64,000 nucleotides of DNA from Thiofilum flexile DSM 14609 (GCF_000380185.1 NZ_KB904746.1:124001-188000); one strand, 5' to 3'; positions 25,932 through 35,267 are shown, counted from the first letter of the stretch. Program-made: numbers and translations. The notes: generated from the sequence alone by a model not told the origin.

Positions 25932-26234
25932 ATGACAACTCAATACTCCATTCCCCTACAAGCCCGACTGAACCTTGAAACCGCACGCATCACTTGGCCT
26001 GAAATAGAGCGCTTTTTTGCTAGAGGGCGAGTGCTGCATATTGCTAGTAGCTTAGATCTATTAGCTGTTGCGGAGGCTTTAGTGGAGGATAATGTGGCTA
26101 AATTTGGTGAGTGGACACAAAACGGGCTAGTCAAACATCTAGAAGATACAACGGCTAAAAGCTGGGTAGCTGATGATTCTAAGCTGTGGGCGGTGGTAAT
26201 AGCACCGTGGGTGTTAGTGCAAGAACGAGATTAA
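25932..26234 (+). CDS. DUF2288 family protein
   Basis: 100 residues from ATG 25932. The order LETARITWPEIERFFARG, VLHIASSLDLLAVAEALVED, then WVAPW-like VVIAPWVLVQERD is the pattern of the DUF2288 family, small cytoplasmic proteins of unknown function widespread in Gammaproteobacteria. It follows puuB by 93 bases and converges with acs. Confidence 0.75.
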   Translation: MTTQYSIPLQARLNLETARITWPEIERFFARGRVLHIASSLDLLAVAEALVEDNVAKFGEWTQNGLVKHLEDTTAKSWVADDSKLWAVVIAPWVLVQERD

Positions 26235-26243
26235 GCATAATCC

Positions 26244-26278
26244 CCAAAAAAAGCACCGAAATCTTTATTTCAGTGCTT
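26244..26278 (-). terminator. Terminator of acs
   Basis: On the minus strand AAGCACTGAAAT, a short loop and ATTTCGGTGCTT (one mismatch) are followed by a run of seven T's, 30 bases after the acs stop. The complementary arrangement may also stop the convergent gene. Confidence 0.8.
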
Positions 26279-26307
26279 CACTCCGTTCTCCACCTAGCTA
26301 ATCGGTA

Positions 26308-28245
26308 TTATTTATTCACCCGATTACCAATCAAATCATCTACGACTGTAGGATCGGCTAGGGTTGAAGTATCACCTAAATTCTCTAATTCATTAGCCGC
26401 GATTTTCCGTAAAATGCGGCGCATGATTTTACCAGAGCGAGTTTTGGGTAAGCCTGGCGACCATTGAATCAGATTGATTTTGGCAATCGGGCCAATTTCC
26501 TTACGCACTAAATCAACTAACTCTTTCTCAAGGGCAGCATTACCCTCTTCTCCGGTCATCAGCGTGACATAGGCATAGATACCTTGTCCGGTTAACTCAT
26601 GTGGATAACCCACCACCGCCGCTTCAGCGACTTTAGGATGAAGAACAAGCGCGGATTCAATTTCAGCCGTACCAATACGGTGACCAGAGACGTTTAAGAC
26701 GTCATCCACGCGCCCTGTAATCCAATAGTAACCATCTTCATCGCGGCGAGCGCCATCCCCTGTGAAGTAATACCCCGGATACATGGAGAAGTAAGCCTCC
26801 ACAAAGCGCTCATGGTTTTTGTATAGGGTACGTGCCATAGCAGGCCATGGGAAACGAATACAGAGATTACCCTCGACGCCATTACCCTTCACTTCAACCC
26901 CTTTGTCATCAACCAATAAAGGTTGCACGCCAAAGAAAGGATTCGTTGCAGAGCCGGGTTTTAAAGGTGTTGCGCCCGGTAATGGTGTCAACATATGCGC
27001 ACCCGTTTCGGTTTGCCACCAAGTGTCTACGATAGGGCAACGATCACGCCCTACTACGCGGTTATACCATTCCCACGCTTCTGGATTAATCGGCTCGCCT
27101 ACTGTACCTAAAACTCGTAATTTATCGAGTTTGGCACGCTCAACAAATTTCTCACCCGCCCCCATTAACATACGGATTGCAGTAGGTGCGGTATAGAAGA
27201 TCGACACATTGTGTTTATCACACACATCCCAGAAACGACCTGCATCGGGATAAGTGGGGATACCCTCAAACATTAAGGAGGTCGCGCCGTTAGTGAGAGG
27301 GCCATAGACGATATAAGAATGACCTGTTACCCAACCTACGTCCGCAGTACACCAATAAACCTCACCGTCTTTATAATCAAAAACTAGCTTGTGAGTCATG
27401 GCTGCTTGTAATAGATACCCACCCGTGGTGTGTTGAACCCCTTTAGGTTTACCCGTAGAACCAGAGGTATATAGAATAAATAAGGGGTCTTCGGCATCCA
27501 TCGCTTCAGCAGGACAGTCGCTAGAAGCGCTTGCCATGGCTTCATGATACCACACATCATGGTCATGCCATTTTACCGGATCACCACCACGCTTAACCAC
27601 AATACAGGTATGCACCGTTGGGCATTCGCTAATGGCTTTATCGGCATTATTCTTTAAAGGTACTCGTTTACCACCGCGCATGGACTGATCAGAGGTAATC
27701 ACCACACCACACTCGGCATCTTGAATCCGATCCCGTAAGGCATCGGGTGAGAAGCCACCAAATACAATCGAGTGAATCGCACCAATCCGCGCACAAGCCA
27801 ACATAGCTACCGCTGCCTCAGGAATCATGGGCAGATAAATAGAAACACGATCGCCTTTTTTAACCCCACGGCCTTTTAATACATTCGCAAATTTGCAAAC
27901 TTCTTCATGCAGCTCACGATAGGTGATCTTGCGATCTTCATTCGGGCTATCCCCTTCCCAAATGATGGCGACCTGATCACCGCGCGTTGCTAAATGACGA
28001 TCTAGGCAATTTTCAGCAACATTTAACTTGCCGCCTTGAAACCATGCAATGTGAACATCACCTTCAAAGTTCCAGTCTAAAACATTATCCCACTTCTTTT
28101 GCCAAGTCAGATACTTATCTGCCTGCTCCGCCCAAAACCCCTCAGGATCATCCACAGATTGTTGATACATGGCAGCATATTGCTCAGCATTCACATTAGC
28201 CTGAGCAGCAAATTCAGCTGGAACTGGATAGGTCTTTATAGACAT
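26308..28245 (-). CDS. acs: Acetyl-CoA synthetase (AMP-forming)
   Basis: 645 residues, the standard length. Motifs: adenylate-forming [20 protein letters not shown] near residue 262, [10 protein letters not shown] near 412, [20 protein letters not shown] near 500 and the acetylation site [11 protein letters not shown] with Lys606. It activates acetate to acetyl-CoA through acetyl-AMP; Lys606 is the residue normally acetylated by Pat to switch the enzyme off. No acetyltransferase or actP gene is adjacent. The ATG has GAGGAG upstream. Confidence 0.97.
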   Translation of the reverse strand: MSIKTYPVPAEFAAQANVNAEQYAAMYQQSVDDPEGFWAEQADKYLTWQKKWDNVLDWNFEGDVHIAWFQGGKLNVAENCLDRHLATRGDQVAIIWEGDSPNEDRKITYRELHEEVCKFANVLKGRGVKKGDRVSIYLPMIPEAAVAMLACARIGAIHSIVFGGFSPDALRDRIQDAECGVVITSDQSMRGGKRVPLKNNADKAISECPTVHTCIVVKRGGDPVKWHDHDVWYHEAMASASSDCPAEAMDAEDPLFILYTSGSTGKPKGVQHTTGGYLLQAAMTHKLVFDYKDGEVYWCTADVGWVTGHSYIVYGPLTNGATSLMFEGIPTYPDAGRFWDVCDKHNVSIFYTAPTAIRMLMGAGEKFVERAKLDKLRVLGTVGEPINPEAWEWYNRVVGRDRCPIVDTWWQTETGAHMLTPLPGATPLKPGSATNPFFGVQPLLVDDKGVEVKGNGVEGNLCIRFPWPAMARTLYKNHERFVEAYFSMYPGYYFTGDGARRDEDGYYWITGRVDDVLNVSGHRIGTAEIESALVLHPKVAEAAVVGYPHELTGQGIYAYVTLMTGEEGNAALEKELVDLVRKEIGPIAKINLIQWSPGLPKTRSGKIMRRILRKIAANELENLGDTSTLADPTVVDDLIGNRVNK

Positions 28246-28403
28246 GGATGTCGACTCCTCACTAGGGTATTAAATTTTACAAGCGGTGTGGTGGTGCTGG
28301 TATAAATGCCTACTAGGTTGCTGGCAACAGTAATTATCGGTGCGATACCGCTATTCTCTCTCCCCCTAAAGATTAAGGCAATTTTCCTGAAATGTCGACA
28401 ATC

Positions 28404-29177
28404 TTAAACTTGCTCTATCCCTTCACGCATTAAAGGACGCATGGCGCTGAGCAAATTACGGTATAATTTGGGATGACTTTTTTCCTCGTTCAGCAGCAAA
28501 AGTTTAGTGTGGTGACGCTGAGTCGGCATGGCAAAACAAGCCGGGCAATTCTCAACAATGACGGGTAAACCACTAGCTTTAGCAAAATCGGCAGTTTGGC
28601 GTTCACGCACATAAACCAGCGGGCGAATCACGCGCAAATCCCCGGCCTCAATCCGATAATGTGCCTTCATGGTTTTAAGCTTACCCCCATGAAATGCCGA
28701 CATTAAAAAGCTTTCTGCTAAATCATCCAGATGTTGAGCTAAGGCTAAGACGTTATAGCCATGCTCACGCGCAGTCTTATACATTAACCCCCGTTTCATC
28801 CGTGAGCAAAAGGCACAGTAGGAATCATTTTGCATATGGGTTTCTGCCAACTCTAAAATCGGCTCCTTCACATAGTGATAGGGGATACCCAATGAGGCTA
28901 GATAAGGGATTAAGGGGCTAGGATCGAATGCGCCGGATTGCGGATCAATAGTGACCGCTCCAAACTCAAATTGAATCGGTGCGTGACGCTGAAAATGATG
29001 TAGGCAATGCAGCAATGACAGCGAGTCTTTTCCACCCGATAAGCCTAATAAAATCCTATCCCCATCCCGAATTAAACCAAAATCCCCTATTGCCTTACCG
29101 ATTAGGCGTAGTAAAGACTTGGGGGGTTTAACAAAGGCGGGAGTATTGAAATCATCTTGTTGGAATACGGCATTCAT
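28404..29177 (-). CDS. ttcA: tRNA 2-thiocytidine(32) synthetase TtcA
   Basis: 257 residues from ATG 29177 (GTG 29186 possible). PP-loop LLGLSGGKDSLSLLH near residue 45; the two Cys pairs that hold the 4Fe-4S cluster are CAFCSRMKRG and CPACFAMPTQR. HLDDLAESFLMSAFHGGKL is also typical. TtcA thiolates C32 in a subset of tRNAs using ATP and a sulfur donor. The gene is monocistronic here, about 150 bases from its neighbours. Confidence 0.94.
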   Translation of the reverse strand: MNAVFQQDDFNTPAFVKPPKSLLRLIGKAIGDFGLIRDGDRILLGLSGGKDSLSLLHCLHHFQRHAPIQFEFGAVTIDPQSGAFDPSPLIPYLASLGIPYHYVKEPILELAETHMQNDSYCAFCSRMKRGLMYKTAREHGYNVLALAQHLDDLAESFLMSAFHGGKLKTMKAHYRIEAGDLRVIRPLVYVRERQTADFAKASGLPVIVENCPACFAMPTQRHHTKLLLLNEEKSHPKLYRNLLSAMRPLMREGIEQV

Positions 29178-29335
29178 AATAGTCACATTTTAGTAGGTGA
29201 ATTAATCTTGTCAGCCTAGCTACCTCCTTGGTACAACTAGGCGAAGATTAATTGTGAGTTAGTAGCTTATCGCTGATAGGCACAGTATTCTAAACTACTC
29301 CTACTAATAACCAAATACTGTTAGGGTAAGCGCTT

Positions 29336-30220
29336 ATGCATGAATTTCCACAACAACACCGTGTTCCCTTCAAAAACTTTAAACTCAGTGACTACAGTAC
29401 CCAACCACCCGCTAATACACCTAGTAAAGAAGAGCTGAAAAAACGCCTCGCCGACCTCACCGAAGAACTAGCAACGTTGCAAGAAAAACTTTATGCTGAT
29501 AATCGTTATGGCCTTTTGTTAGTTTTTCAGGCCATGGATGCGGCTGGTAAAGATGGCACCATTGCCGCCGTCACTACGGGTGTCAATCCTGCTGGTTTTC
29601 AAATTAGCTCTTTTAAACAACCCTCAACCATTGAACTAGAACATGATTTCCTCTGGCGCACCGAATTACAGCTACCCGAACGGGGGCGTATTGGTATCTT
29701 TAATCGCAGTTACTATGAAGAAGTCTTAGTGGTGAAGGTGCATCCTGAATACTTAGCAGGACAACAGTTACCCGAAACGCCTAAAACCGAGGAAGCCTTA
29801 CAAACCTTTTGGCAAGAGCGCTACGAATCCATCCGCGACCATGAAAAGCATCTAGCTAGAAATGGTTTTGTGGTACTCAAGTTTTTCCTCAATGTCTCAA
29901 AAGCCGAGCAAAAAAAACGTTTTCTAGATCGGCTCAATGATAAAGAAAAGCAATGGAAATTTTCCCTAGGTGACTTAGCCGAGCGCAAATATTGGGATCA
30001 CTATATGCAAGCCTATGAAGATGCTCTGGATGAAACCTCGCACGAGTATGCGCCTTGGTATGCGATTCCAGCCGATAATAAACACTATATGCGGGTGGCT
30101 GTGGCTGAAATTATTACGGAGACTTTAAAAGCATTGCCCCTTGCTTATCCTAGCGTTTCAGACAAGGATAAAGCACTATTTGAGCAAGCCCGCCAAGACT
30201 TAGCACAGGAACAAGACTAA
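29336..30220 (+). CDS. ppk2: Polyphosphate kinase 2 family protein
   Basis: 294 residues. Walker A LVFQAMDAAGKDGTI near residue 64, the lid-side GIFNRSYYEEVLVVKVHPE near 121 and RFLDRLNDKEKQWKFSLGD near 200 are PPK2 hallmarks. PPK2 enzymes phosphorylate nucleotides from polyphosphate or the reverse. Length and the motif context resemble class III (AMP/ADP-phosphorylating) enzymes, but subclass cannot be fixed by eye. Its stop overlaps the next start by one base (TAATG), so it is co-translated with the iminopeptidase. Confidence 0.9.
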   Translation: MHEFPQQHRVPFKNFKLSDYSTQPPANTPSKEELKKRLADLTEELATLQEKLYADNRYGLLLVFQAMDAAGKDGTIAAVTTGVNPAGFQISSFKQPSTIELEHDFLWRTELQLPERGRIGIFNRSYYEEVLVVKVHPEYLAGQQLPETPKTEEALQTFWQERYESIRDHEKHLARNGFVVLKFFLNVSKAEQKKRFLDRLNDKEKQWKFSLGDLAERKYWDHYMQAYEDALDETSHEYAPWYAIPADNKHYMRVAVAEIITETLKALPLAYPSVSDKDKALFEQARQDLAQEQD

Positions 30221-31182
30221 TGAGCACTTTATTTCCTGCCATTCGTGAAAACTATCATTTCTATCTAGACGTAGGTGATGAGCATCAACTGTATGTTGAG
30301 GAGTGCGGCACACCCGAAGGTATTCCCGTGGTATTTTTGCACGGGGGGCCTGGATCAGGTTGCGAGGCTTGGCATCGGCAATTTTTTAATCCCGAACATT
30401 ACCGCATTATTCTATTTGATCAACGCGGCTGTGGTCGCTCACGCCCGCATGCGTCATTAGAAAATAATACCACTTGGGATTTAGTCGCGGATATGGAAAA
30501 AATCCGTACTCATTTGGGTATTGAGCAATGGGTCGTCTTTGGCGGTTCGTGGGGATCAACACTAGGTCTAGCCTATGCTGAAACTCATCCTGAACGTGTG
30601 CTGCATTTAATTTTGCGCGGGATTTTTCTCTGTCGTCCTTATGATATTGAGTGGTTTTATGAGGATGTACAGGGTGCAAGTCGCATTTATCCTGATTATT
30701 GGAAGCATTACTTAGCCCCTATTCCCGTAGCTGAGCACGGTAATATGCTCAAAGCGTATTATCAGCGCCTCACGGGTGATAATGAAATTGCTCGCATGCA
30801 AGCCGCTAAAGCATGGTCAAACTGGGAGGGTTTAACAGCTAATCTTATTCCTAAAGATAGTACCGTGGAGCACTTCACTAATGCGCATACGGCTTTAAGC
30901 GTGGCACGGTTGGAGGCACATTATTTTATCAATAATGGTTTCCTTAAGCCCGATCAGCTCATTAATAATGCGGATAAAATTGCCGACATTAGCGGGGTCA
31001 TTATTCACGGGCGCTACGATATGATTTGCCCACTAGACCAAGCTTTTGAATTGCAAAAGGCTTGGCCTAAAGCGCAATTGCAGATTATTCAAGCCTGCGG
31101 ACATGCCGCTAGCGAACCCGCCATTCAATCCGCGCTAATACAAGCGACCGAGCGCTATCGGTTAGGGTGCCAGCTCAGCTAA
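30220..31182 (+). CDS. pip: Proline iminopeptidase (S33 alpha/beta hydrolase)
   Basis: 320 residues. Oxyanion motif VVFLHGGPGSGCEAWH near residue 37, DQRGCGRSRPHA near 67, nucleophile Ser in FGGSWGSTLGLAYAETHPER, acid Asp in HGRYDMICP and His in ACGHAASEP. It removes N-terminal proline from peptides. Length and motifs fit the Pip of Xanthomonas and Neisseria. It is coupled to ppk2 by a one-base overlap, a pairing with no obvious pathway logic. Confidence 0.93.
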   Translation: MSTLFPAIRENYHFYLDVGDEHQLYVEECGTPEGIPVVFLHGGPGSGCEAWHRQFFNPEHYRIILFDQRGCGRSRPHASLENNTTWDLVADMEKIRTHLGIEQWVVFGGSWGSTLGLAYAETHPERVLHLILRGIFLCRPYDIEWFYEDVQGASRIYPDYWKHYLAPIPVAEHGNMLKAYYQRLTGDNEIARMQAAKAWSNWEGLTANLIPKDSTVEHFTNAHTALSVARLEAHYFINNGFLKPDQLINNADKIADISGVIIHGRYDMICPLDQAFELQKAWPKAQLQIIQACGHAASEPAIQSALIQATERYRLGCQLS

Positions 31183-31239
31183 TGATTTTTTTAGTACTCA
31201 AACTATTCGATACTAGGCGCTGCCCTAGTATCGCTTAGA

Positions 31240-31676
31240 TCAAAAACGTTGCACTTGTTCTACCGATAATCCGGTTAACTCCGCTACCAGCTCAACCGTC
31301 ATGCCTTTGGCTAACATACGGCGAGCTGTTTCACGTTTACCCTCTTCTAGCCCTTCTTGCTTCCCTAGCTCTTTACCTTCTTCTAAACCCTCTTGCTTCC
31401 CTAATTCCTTGCCTTTCTCCAATCCTAACTCAAAACCCTCTTCTATCCCCTCCGAGTGAGCGGTATCAGTGGCATTTTTAAGGTCGCGGTAATGTTTTAA
31501 GCTGTCTTCATAGGCGGTGCGTTCCTCGACACTGAATTGTGAGAGTTGGGCAATATCGAACATGCGTTGAAACACACTCTCTTGTAGTTCTGCTGGGATG
31601 GTTTCCAATTCATGCAGATTGTTTAAAGGCATAGTTGATTTTTTGCCATAACTGTCCGAGGAGCCAGATCCTTCAT
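31240..31676 (-). pseudogene. Internally deleted Rpn/PD-(D/E)XK-type nuclease (transposase_31-like) remnant
   Basis: The surviving 130-codon frame (31240-31632) holds the C-terminal part of the family: a helical segment, then a tandem KELGKQEGLEEG coiled repeat, then RRMLAKGMTVELVAELTGLS, the usual ending. The catalytic nuclease domain is gone. Just upstream, ATG 31676 opens MKDLAPRT, resembling the family N-terminus, but this frame then reads into a stop, so the start and the tail appear joined by an internal deletion of several hundred bases. Full-length relatives are about 300 residues. Internal DNA repeats (TTCCCTAGCTCTTTACCTTC-like units) match the coiled-coil repeats. Confidence 0.7.
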
Positions 31677-31716
31677 AATCACCCCTTGCTAATTGATTTA
31701 ATTTTAAGAGAATAGA

Positions 31717-32238
31717 CTATAAAATCGGGGGTGGAGTCGGTTTCGTTAAATGTGCTTCCAGTGCTTGATTACTTTGTGCTACCAATTTATAGAGTCTGGC
31801 GTTTTCCTCACCTAAATTGCGGATCAGCCAATCGAGGCTTCTAATCACAAATTCTAATAAATTAGTGGCAATATAAGACTCATCCACACGCATACGATTA
31901 AAACGCTGGCGATTAATTTCTAATAATATCGCTCCCTCTTCGTAAGCTCTCAGGCGAATCGTGCGGGGTTTACGATCAAAAAAGGACATCTCCCCCACCA
32001 ATCCCCCTGCCTTGACCGAACCGACCTCGAACTCTTTATCACCTTCGACCTGATAAAGGTGAACGCCCCCTTGAATAATCAAAAAGAACGAATCATTAAT
32101 CGCACCAATATCCGAAATAATAACGTTCCCACCCATTACCCTCTCCTGTGTATAGGTGACGAAACGTTGTATCTCATCTGGAGTTAATGCTTTACAAAAA
32201 TCTACACATGTCTCACGTATCGCTTTGACCATATCCAT
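31717..32238 (-). CDS. Cyclic-nucleotide-binding domain protein without DNA-binding domain
   Basis: 173 residues. Residues 15-125 form a CRP-like cNMP-binding beta roll with GGLVGEMSFFDRKPRTIRLRA as the phosphate-binding cassette and LLEINRQRFNRM as the hinge. The remaining 45 residues are helical and Pro-rich at the end (KPTPPPIL), with no helix-turn-helix. Single-domain proteins of this kind may sense cNMP or act as partners for other proteins. The PBC has Glu and Arg positions resembling a cNMP binder, but ligand is unknown. It is next to the Rpn relic. Confidence 0.8.
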   Translation of the reverse strand: MDMVKAIRETCVDFCKALTPDEIQRFVTYTQERVMGGNVIISDIGAINDSFFLIIQGGVHLYQVEGDKEFEVGSVKAGGLVGEMSFFDRKPRTIRLRAYEEGAILLEINRQRFNRMRVDESYIATNLLEFVIRSLDWLIRNLGEENARLYKLVAQSNQALEAHLTKPTPPPIL

Positions 32239-32357
32239 CTCACTCTCTCCCTTACACCCATGCCTACGAATAAGAATTCTGCGATTTTGAGTCTAGAAAC
32301 TCAAATTATTGACTCGACCTAGGTATACTCAGCTTTTGTTCAGGAGTCAGGCACAAA

Positions 32358-32600
32358 ATGAGCATCACTAATGACGAAGTTCAGGCGCTAATTCAAACCA
32401 ACCTGCCCGATGCAACGGTCATCGTGACAGGAGACGGTTATAAATATGAAGCCCGTATTATCAGTGCCAGTTTTAATGGCTTAAATAAAGTAAAACGCCA
32501 CCAACGCGTTTATGCGGCTCTCTCTGAGGTAATAACGTCGGGACAACTCCATGCGTTGACACTTTACACCGAAACGCCAGCCGAGGCAGCTCAATCCTAA
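32358..32600 (+). CDS. ibaG: BolA-family protein IbaG
   Basis: 80 residues of the BolA fold: YKYEARIISASFNGLNKVKRHQ and VYAALSEVITSGQLHAL. The FxGxxxVxRHQ motif and the small size match IbaG (YrbA) more than BolA. The family binds 2Fe-2S clusters with monothiol glutaredoxins. In E. coli ibaG precedes murA; here a LOG-family gene follows after 33 bases. Confidence 0.88.
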   Translation: MSITNDEVQALIQTNLPDATVIVTGDGYKYEARIISASFNGLNKVKRHQRVYAALSEVITSGQLHALTLYTETPAEAAQS

Positions 32601-32633
32601 ACTTCTTACTCAATAACTTAAGGAATAATAACA

Positions 32634-33359
32634 ATGGATAAACTAAATCGAGCGAATCATCCGGTATTAAAACCTATCAATGATCAAGAGCTGGCTCGCG
32701 AAAGTTGGAAGATTTTCCAAATTATGGGGGAATTCGTAGAGGGTTTTGAACGCTTAGCGCGGATTAGTCCCTCGGTGAGTATTTTCGGCTCGGCACGTAC
32801 TAAACCGGATGATCCGCTCTATCAATTGACAGAGGAAATTGCCCAGAAGCTGTCTAATGCAGGTTTTGCCGTAGTCAGTGGTGGAGGGCCTGGTTTAATG
32901 GAGGCGGCGAATAAAGGCGCTTTTGCGGGTAAATCGCCGAGCATTGGGTTAAATATCCAACTCCCTCATGAGCAACAAGCCAATGCCTATCAGGATATAT
33001 CGCTCTATTTTCGCCACTTTTTCTCACGTAAAGTGATGTTTGTGAAACATGCCTCGGCTTATGTCGTGATGCCCGGTGGCTTTGGGACTTTGGATGAGTT
33101 GGCGGAAATTCTGACCTTAGTACAGACGCAAAAAACGCAGCGCATTCCTATTGTTTTAGTCCATACCCCCTTTTGGTCGGGATTACTGCAATGGTTCAGG
33201 GACACATTGGTTACTCAGGGTACAATTTCCCCTCAAGACATGGACTTATTTGTGCTCCTTGATGAGGCGGATGCCATTGTCGACTATATTTTCCAACATT
33301 ATGAACGTGCGATTGCGGGTCCTAGCAGTGAAGAACGTGATCGTTACATGGAGCTTTAA
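32634..33359 (+). CDS. LOG-family protein (nucleoside-5'-monophosphate phosphoribohydrolase type)
   Basis: 241 residues of the lysine-decarboxylase-like Rossmann fold. The signature motifs VVSGGGPGLMEAANKGA and VMPGGFGTLDELAEILTL are intact. LOG proteins cleave cytokinin riboside monophosphates or other nucleotides to base and ribose 5-phosphate; the bacterial housekeeping members of this length act on unclear substrates. AAGGA precedes the ATG. It may be the first gene of a run with the DUF2782 gene and thrB. Confidence 0.88.
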   Translation: MDKLNRANHPVLKPINDQELARESWKIFQIMGEFVEGFERLARISPSVSIFGSARTKPDDPLYQLTEEIAQKLSNAGFAVVSGGGPGLMEAANKGAFAGKSPSIGLNIQLPHEQQANAYQDISLYFRHFFSRKVMFVKHASAYVVMPGGFGTLDELAEILTLVQTQKTQRIPIVLVHTPFWSGLLQWFRDTLVTQGTISPQDMDLFVLLDEADAIVDYIFQHYERAIAGPSSEERDRYMEL

Positions 33360-33362
33360 ACT

Positions 33363-33740
33363 ATGCGCCTCCTTATTGCCTTAGTCAGTCTACTGAGTGC
33401 TACGGCCTATGCTGATAATACTAATGCCACGTTTGGTTCTACTCCACCTGCTGAATCTGTCACCATAGTTGATAGCAATTCCATGCCTGAACCCGTGCTC
33501 TCTGCTACAACAGTCACCACAACGACAATGCCATTAGGCCGAACACGTACTATAAATATCTCTACACCGGATCGTTTTGGCACTATTGAGGAATCGATTA
33601 CACCGGCTATTCACTCTGAGGCTCGCTATGTTACACGGGGCGGGAGTGGCTATGTATTAGTCGGAAGTAATCAGCATCGAAGTAATGAACACCAAAACGA
33701 ACAACTCATGATTCCTAGTTGGAAAGTATTTTCTTGGTAA
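33363..33740 (+). CDS. Exported DUF2782 family protein
   Basis: 125 residues with a Sec signal peptide (MRLLIALVSLLSATAYA). The end LMIPSWKVFSW and the mid-region with a glycine turn (TRGGSGYVLVGS) follow the DUF2782 pattern. That family is often encoded beside thrB in Gammaproteobacteria, as here (4-base gap), which supports the call. Function unknown. Confidence 0.7.
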   Translation: MRLLIALVSLLSATAYADNTNATFGSTPPAESVTIVDSNSMPEPVLSATTVTTTTMPLGRTRTINISTPDRFGTIEESITPAIHSEARYVTRGGSGYVLVGSNQHRSNEHQNEQLMIPSWKVFSW

Positions 33741-33744
33741 GTTT

Positions 33745-34698
33745 ATGTCGGTCTATACCAGTATTACTCGTGACGAATTAATAGCGTTTTTAGATCAGTA
33801 TGCGGTCGGTACATTGATAGATTATCAAGGTATCTTGTCTGGCATTGAAAATACCAACTATTTCGTCACGACCTCGCAAGGTGCTTTCGTACTCACGCTA
33901 TTTGAGCAACACCCTGCACACCAACTAGAGTACTTTTTACAGCTCATGCAGTTTTGGGCTGAGCGTGGTATTCCAACTGCTCGCCCATTTCCTACGCATC
34001 AAGGCCAGCTACTGTCTCACCTTAAAATGAAACCGGCTGCGTTAGTGCAACGCTTATCAGGTACTACCATTCAAACGCCTAGCAATCAACAATGCTATGA
34101 ATTAGGGCAGTGGTTAGCACGGATGCACCTTAGCGCTCAACACTTTCCCCTCTATCGCGCACCCGATCGAGGGCATCAGTGGCGCATGCAGACAGGTTTA
34201 GCCCTGCTTAATGATTTTCCCAAACCTGAGCGAGAGATTTTACAAGCCGAACTGCGCTATCAAGCACAATTAGATTGGAGCGCTTTACCACAGGGTACGA
34301 TTCATGCGGATCTATTCCGTGATAATGCCTTAGGGATAGACAATCACTTAACTGGCATTATTGATTTATACTATGCCTGCTATGACGCTTGGATATATGA
34401 CCTAGCGATTATTATTAATGACTGGTGCTATGACAACGATCAACTCCAGCCCCAACGATTCAGTGCTTGCCTTAAAGGCTATCAAAGTGTGCGTCAACTC
34501 ATCCCCATTGAGCGCCGCACTATAGTAGGAGCCATGCGAGCTGCCGCCTTACGTTTTTGGTTATCGCGTACCCTCTCCCAGCGCTCTCCCCCAGCGGGAG
34601 CTTTAACTTTTTTAAAAGATCCTAATGAATTTAAAATTAAACTCCTGAGCATCATTGAAGCTACCCCACGACTTGAGGCACACTGGCGAACTTTATAA
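33745..34698 (+). CDS. thrB: Homoserine kinase (type II, APH fold)
   Basis: 317 residues of the choline/aminoglycoside kinase fold rather than the GHMP fold of E. coli ThrB. N-terminal SGIENTNYFVTTSQGAFVLT is the ATP-binding region; the catalytic loop is GTIHADLFRDNAL and the metal-binding Asp lies in GIIDLYYACYD. It phosphorylates homoserine for threonine synthesis, as in Pseudomonas. thrC and hom are not in the window. Confidence 0.93.
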   Translation: MSVYTSITRDELIAFLDQYAVGTLIDYQGILSGIENTNYFVTTSQGAFVLTLFEQHPAHQLEYFLQLMQFWAERGIPTARPFPTHQGQLLSHLKMKPAALVQRLSGTTIQTPSNQQCYELGQWLARMHLSAQHFPLYRAPDRGHQWRMQTGLALLNDFPKPEREILQAELRYQAQLDWSALPQGTIHADLFRDNALGIDNHLTGIIDLYYACYDAWIYDLAIIINDWCYDNDQLQPQRFSACLKGYQSVRQLIPIERRTIVGAMRAAALRFWLSRTLSQRSPPAGALTFLKDPNEFKIKLLSIIEATPRLEAHWRTL

Positions 34699-34719
34699 AC
34701 CTTACATGAATAGGTTGTT

Positions 34720-34962
34720 ATGTCTACGCCTGCTGAAATTATTGTTGATGCCCGTCGCTTGCTTTGCCCCTTACCCGTCATTCGCACTCAAGATGCCATC
34801 GCCCCACTACCCGCTGAACAAATCATTAAGGTATTATGCACCGATCCGGGGGCATTGCATGATATTCCAGCATGGGCACGCATTCATGGTCATACGGTTA
34901 TTAATACGGAAACCGTTGAAGGTGAATATCACATTACCCTCATCACCGGACAAAAGACTTAA
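34720..34962 (+). CDS. TusA-like sulfurtransferase
   Basis: 80 residues with the TusA-family motif VDARRLLCPLPVIRTQDAI, where Cys16 of CPLP would carry the persulfide. The rest (IIKVLCTDPGALHDIPAWAR) is standard. E. coli TusA relays sulfur for tRNA thiolation; in sulfur oxidisers paralogs serve the Dsr/Hdr route. Here it is downstream of thrB with no sulfur-oxidation genes nearby, so the pathway is undecided. Confidence 0.88.
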   Translation: MSTPAEIIVDARRLLCPLPVIRTQDAIAPLPAEQIIKVLCTDPGALHDIPAWARIHGHTVINTETVEGEYHITLITGQKT

Positions 34963-35017
34963 GGGCATCGATAGTAGGCACTATTACTGCCCTACTCAGC
35001 TTAGATTAAGCCTAAAA

Positions 35018-35063
35018 GCACTTATAGTGTGCATCACATTGTAATAATGCACTTATAATGTGC
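35018..35063 (+). promoter_or_regulatory. Two NtrC enhancer sites upstream of glnA
   Basis: GCACTTATAGTGTGC (35018-35032) and GCACTTATAATGTGC (35049-35063) both fit GCAC-N7-GTGC, the NtrC consensus. Their centres are 31 bp apart, three helical turns, and lie about 117 and 86 bases upstream of the predicted sigma54 start, very like the paired enhancer of E. coli glnA. Confidence 0.88.
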
Positions 35064-35115
35064 TTCGTTTAATTGAGTATCATGCTCAAGCATTTGATTA
35101 GCGACTTTCAGTGCT

Positions 35116-35131
35116 TGGCATATATATTGCT
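35116..35131 (+). promoter_or_regulatory. Sigma54 promoter of glnA
   Basis: TGGCATATATATTGCT matches the -24/-12 consensus TGGCAY-N6-TTGCW at every key position. The start would be near 35142, leaving a leader of about 125 bases before the glnA ATG. The 305-base gap upstream of glnA contains this promoter, the two NtrC sites and nothing else recognised. Confidence 0.92.
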
Positions 35132-35267
35132 TTAATTCGTTATTGTGATTAAGGCAGCCTAATAAAAAGTCACAGCAAGCTTGCTCTGTGCCTTATAAAA
35201 GGGCTTTGGATCGAACTGTCAGTTCTTTATTTGTTATTTAGATTGCTCTAGTTTAGGAGAGACCAGC

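Noticed and set aside
31300-31450. Tandem TTCCCTAG/CTCTTTACC-like repeats as a separate element
   Set aside because: They are the coding repeats of the coiled-coil tail (KELGKQEGLEEG) of the Rpn-type relic and need no further explanation.
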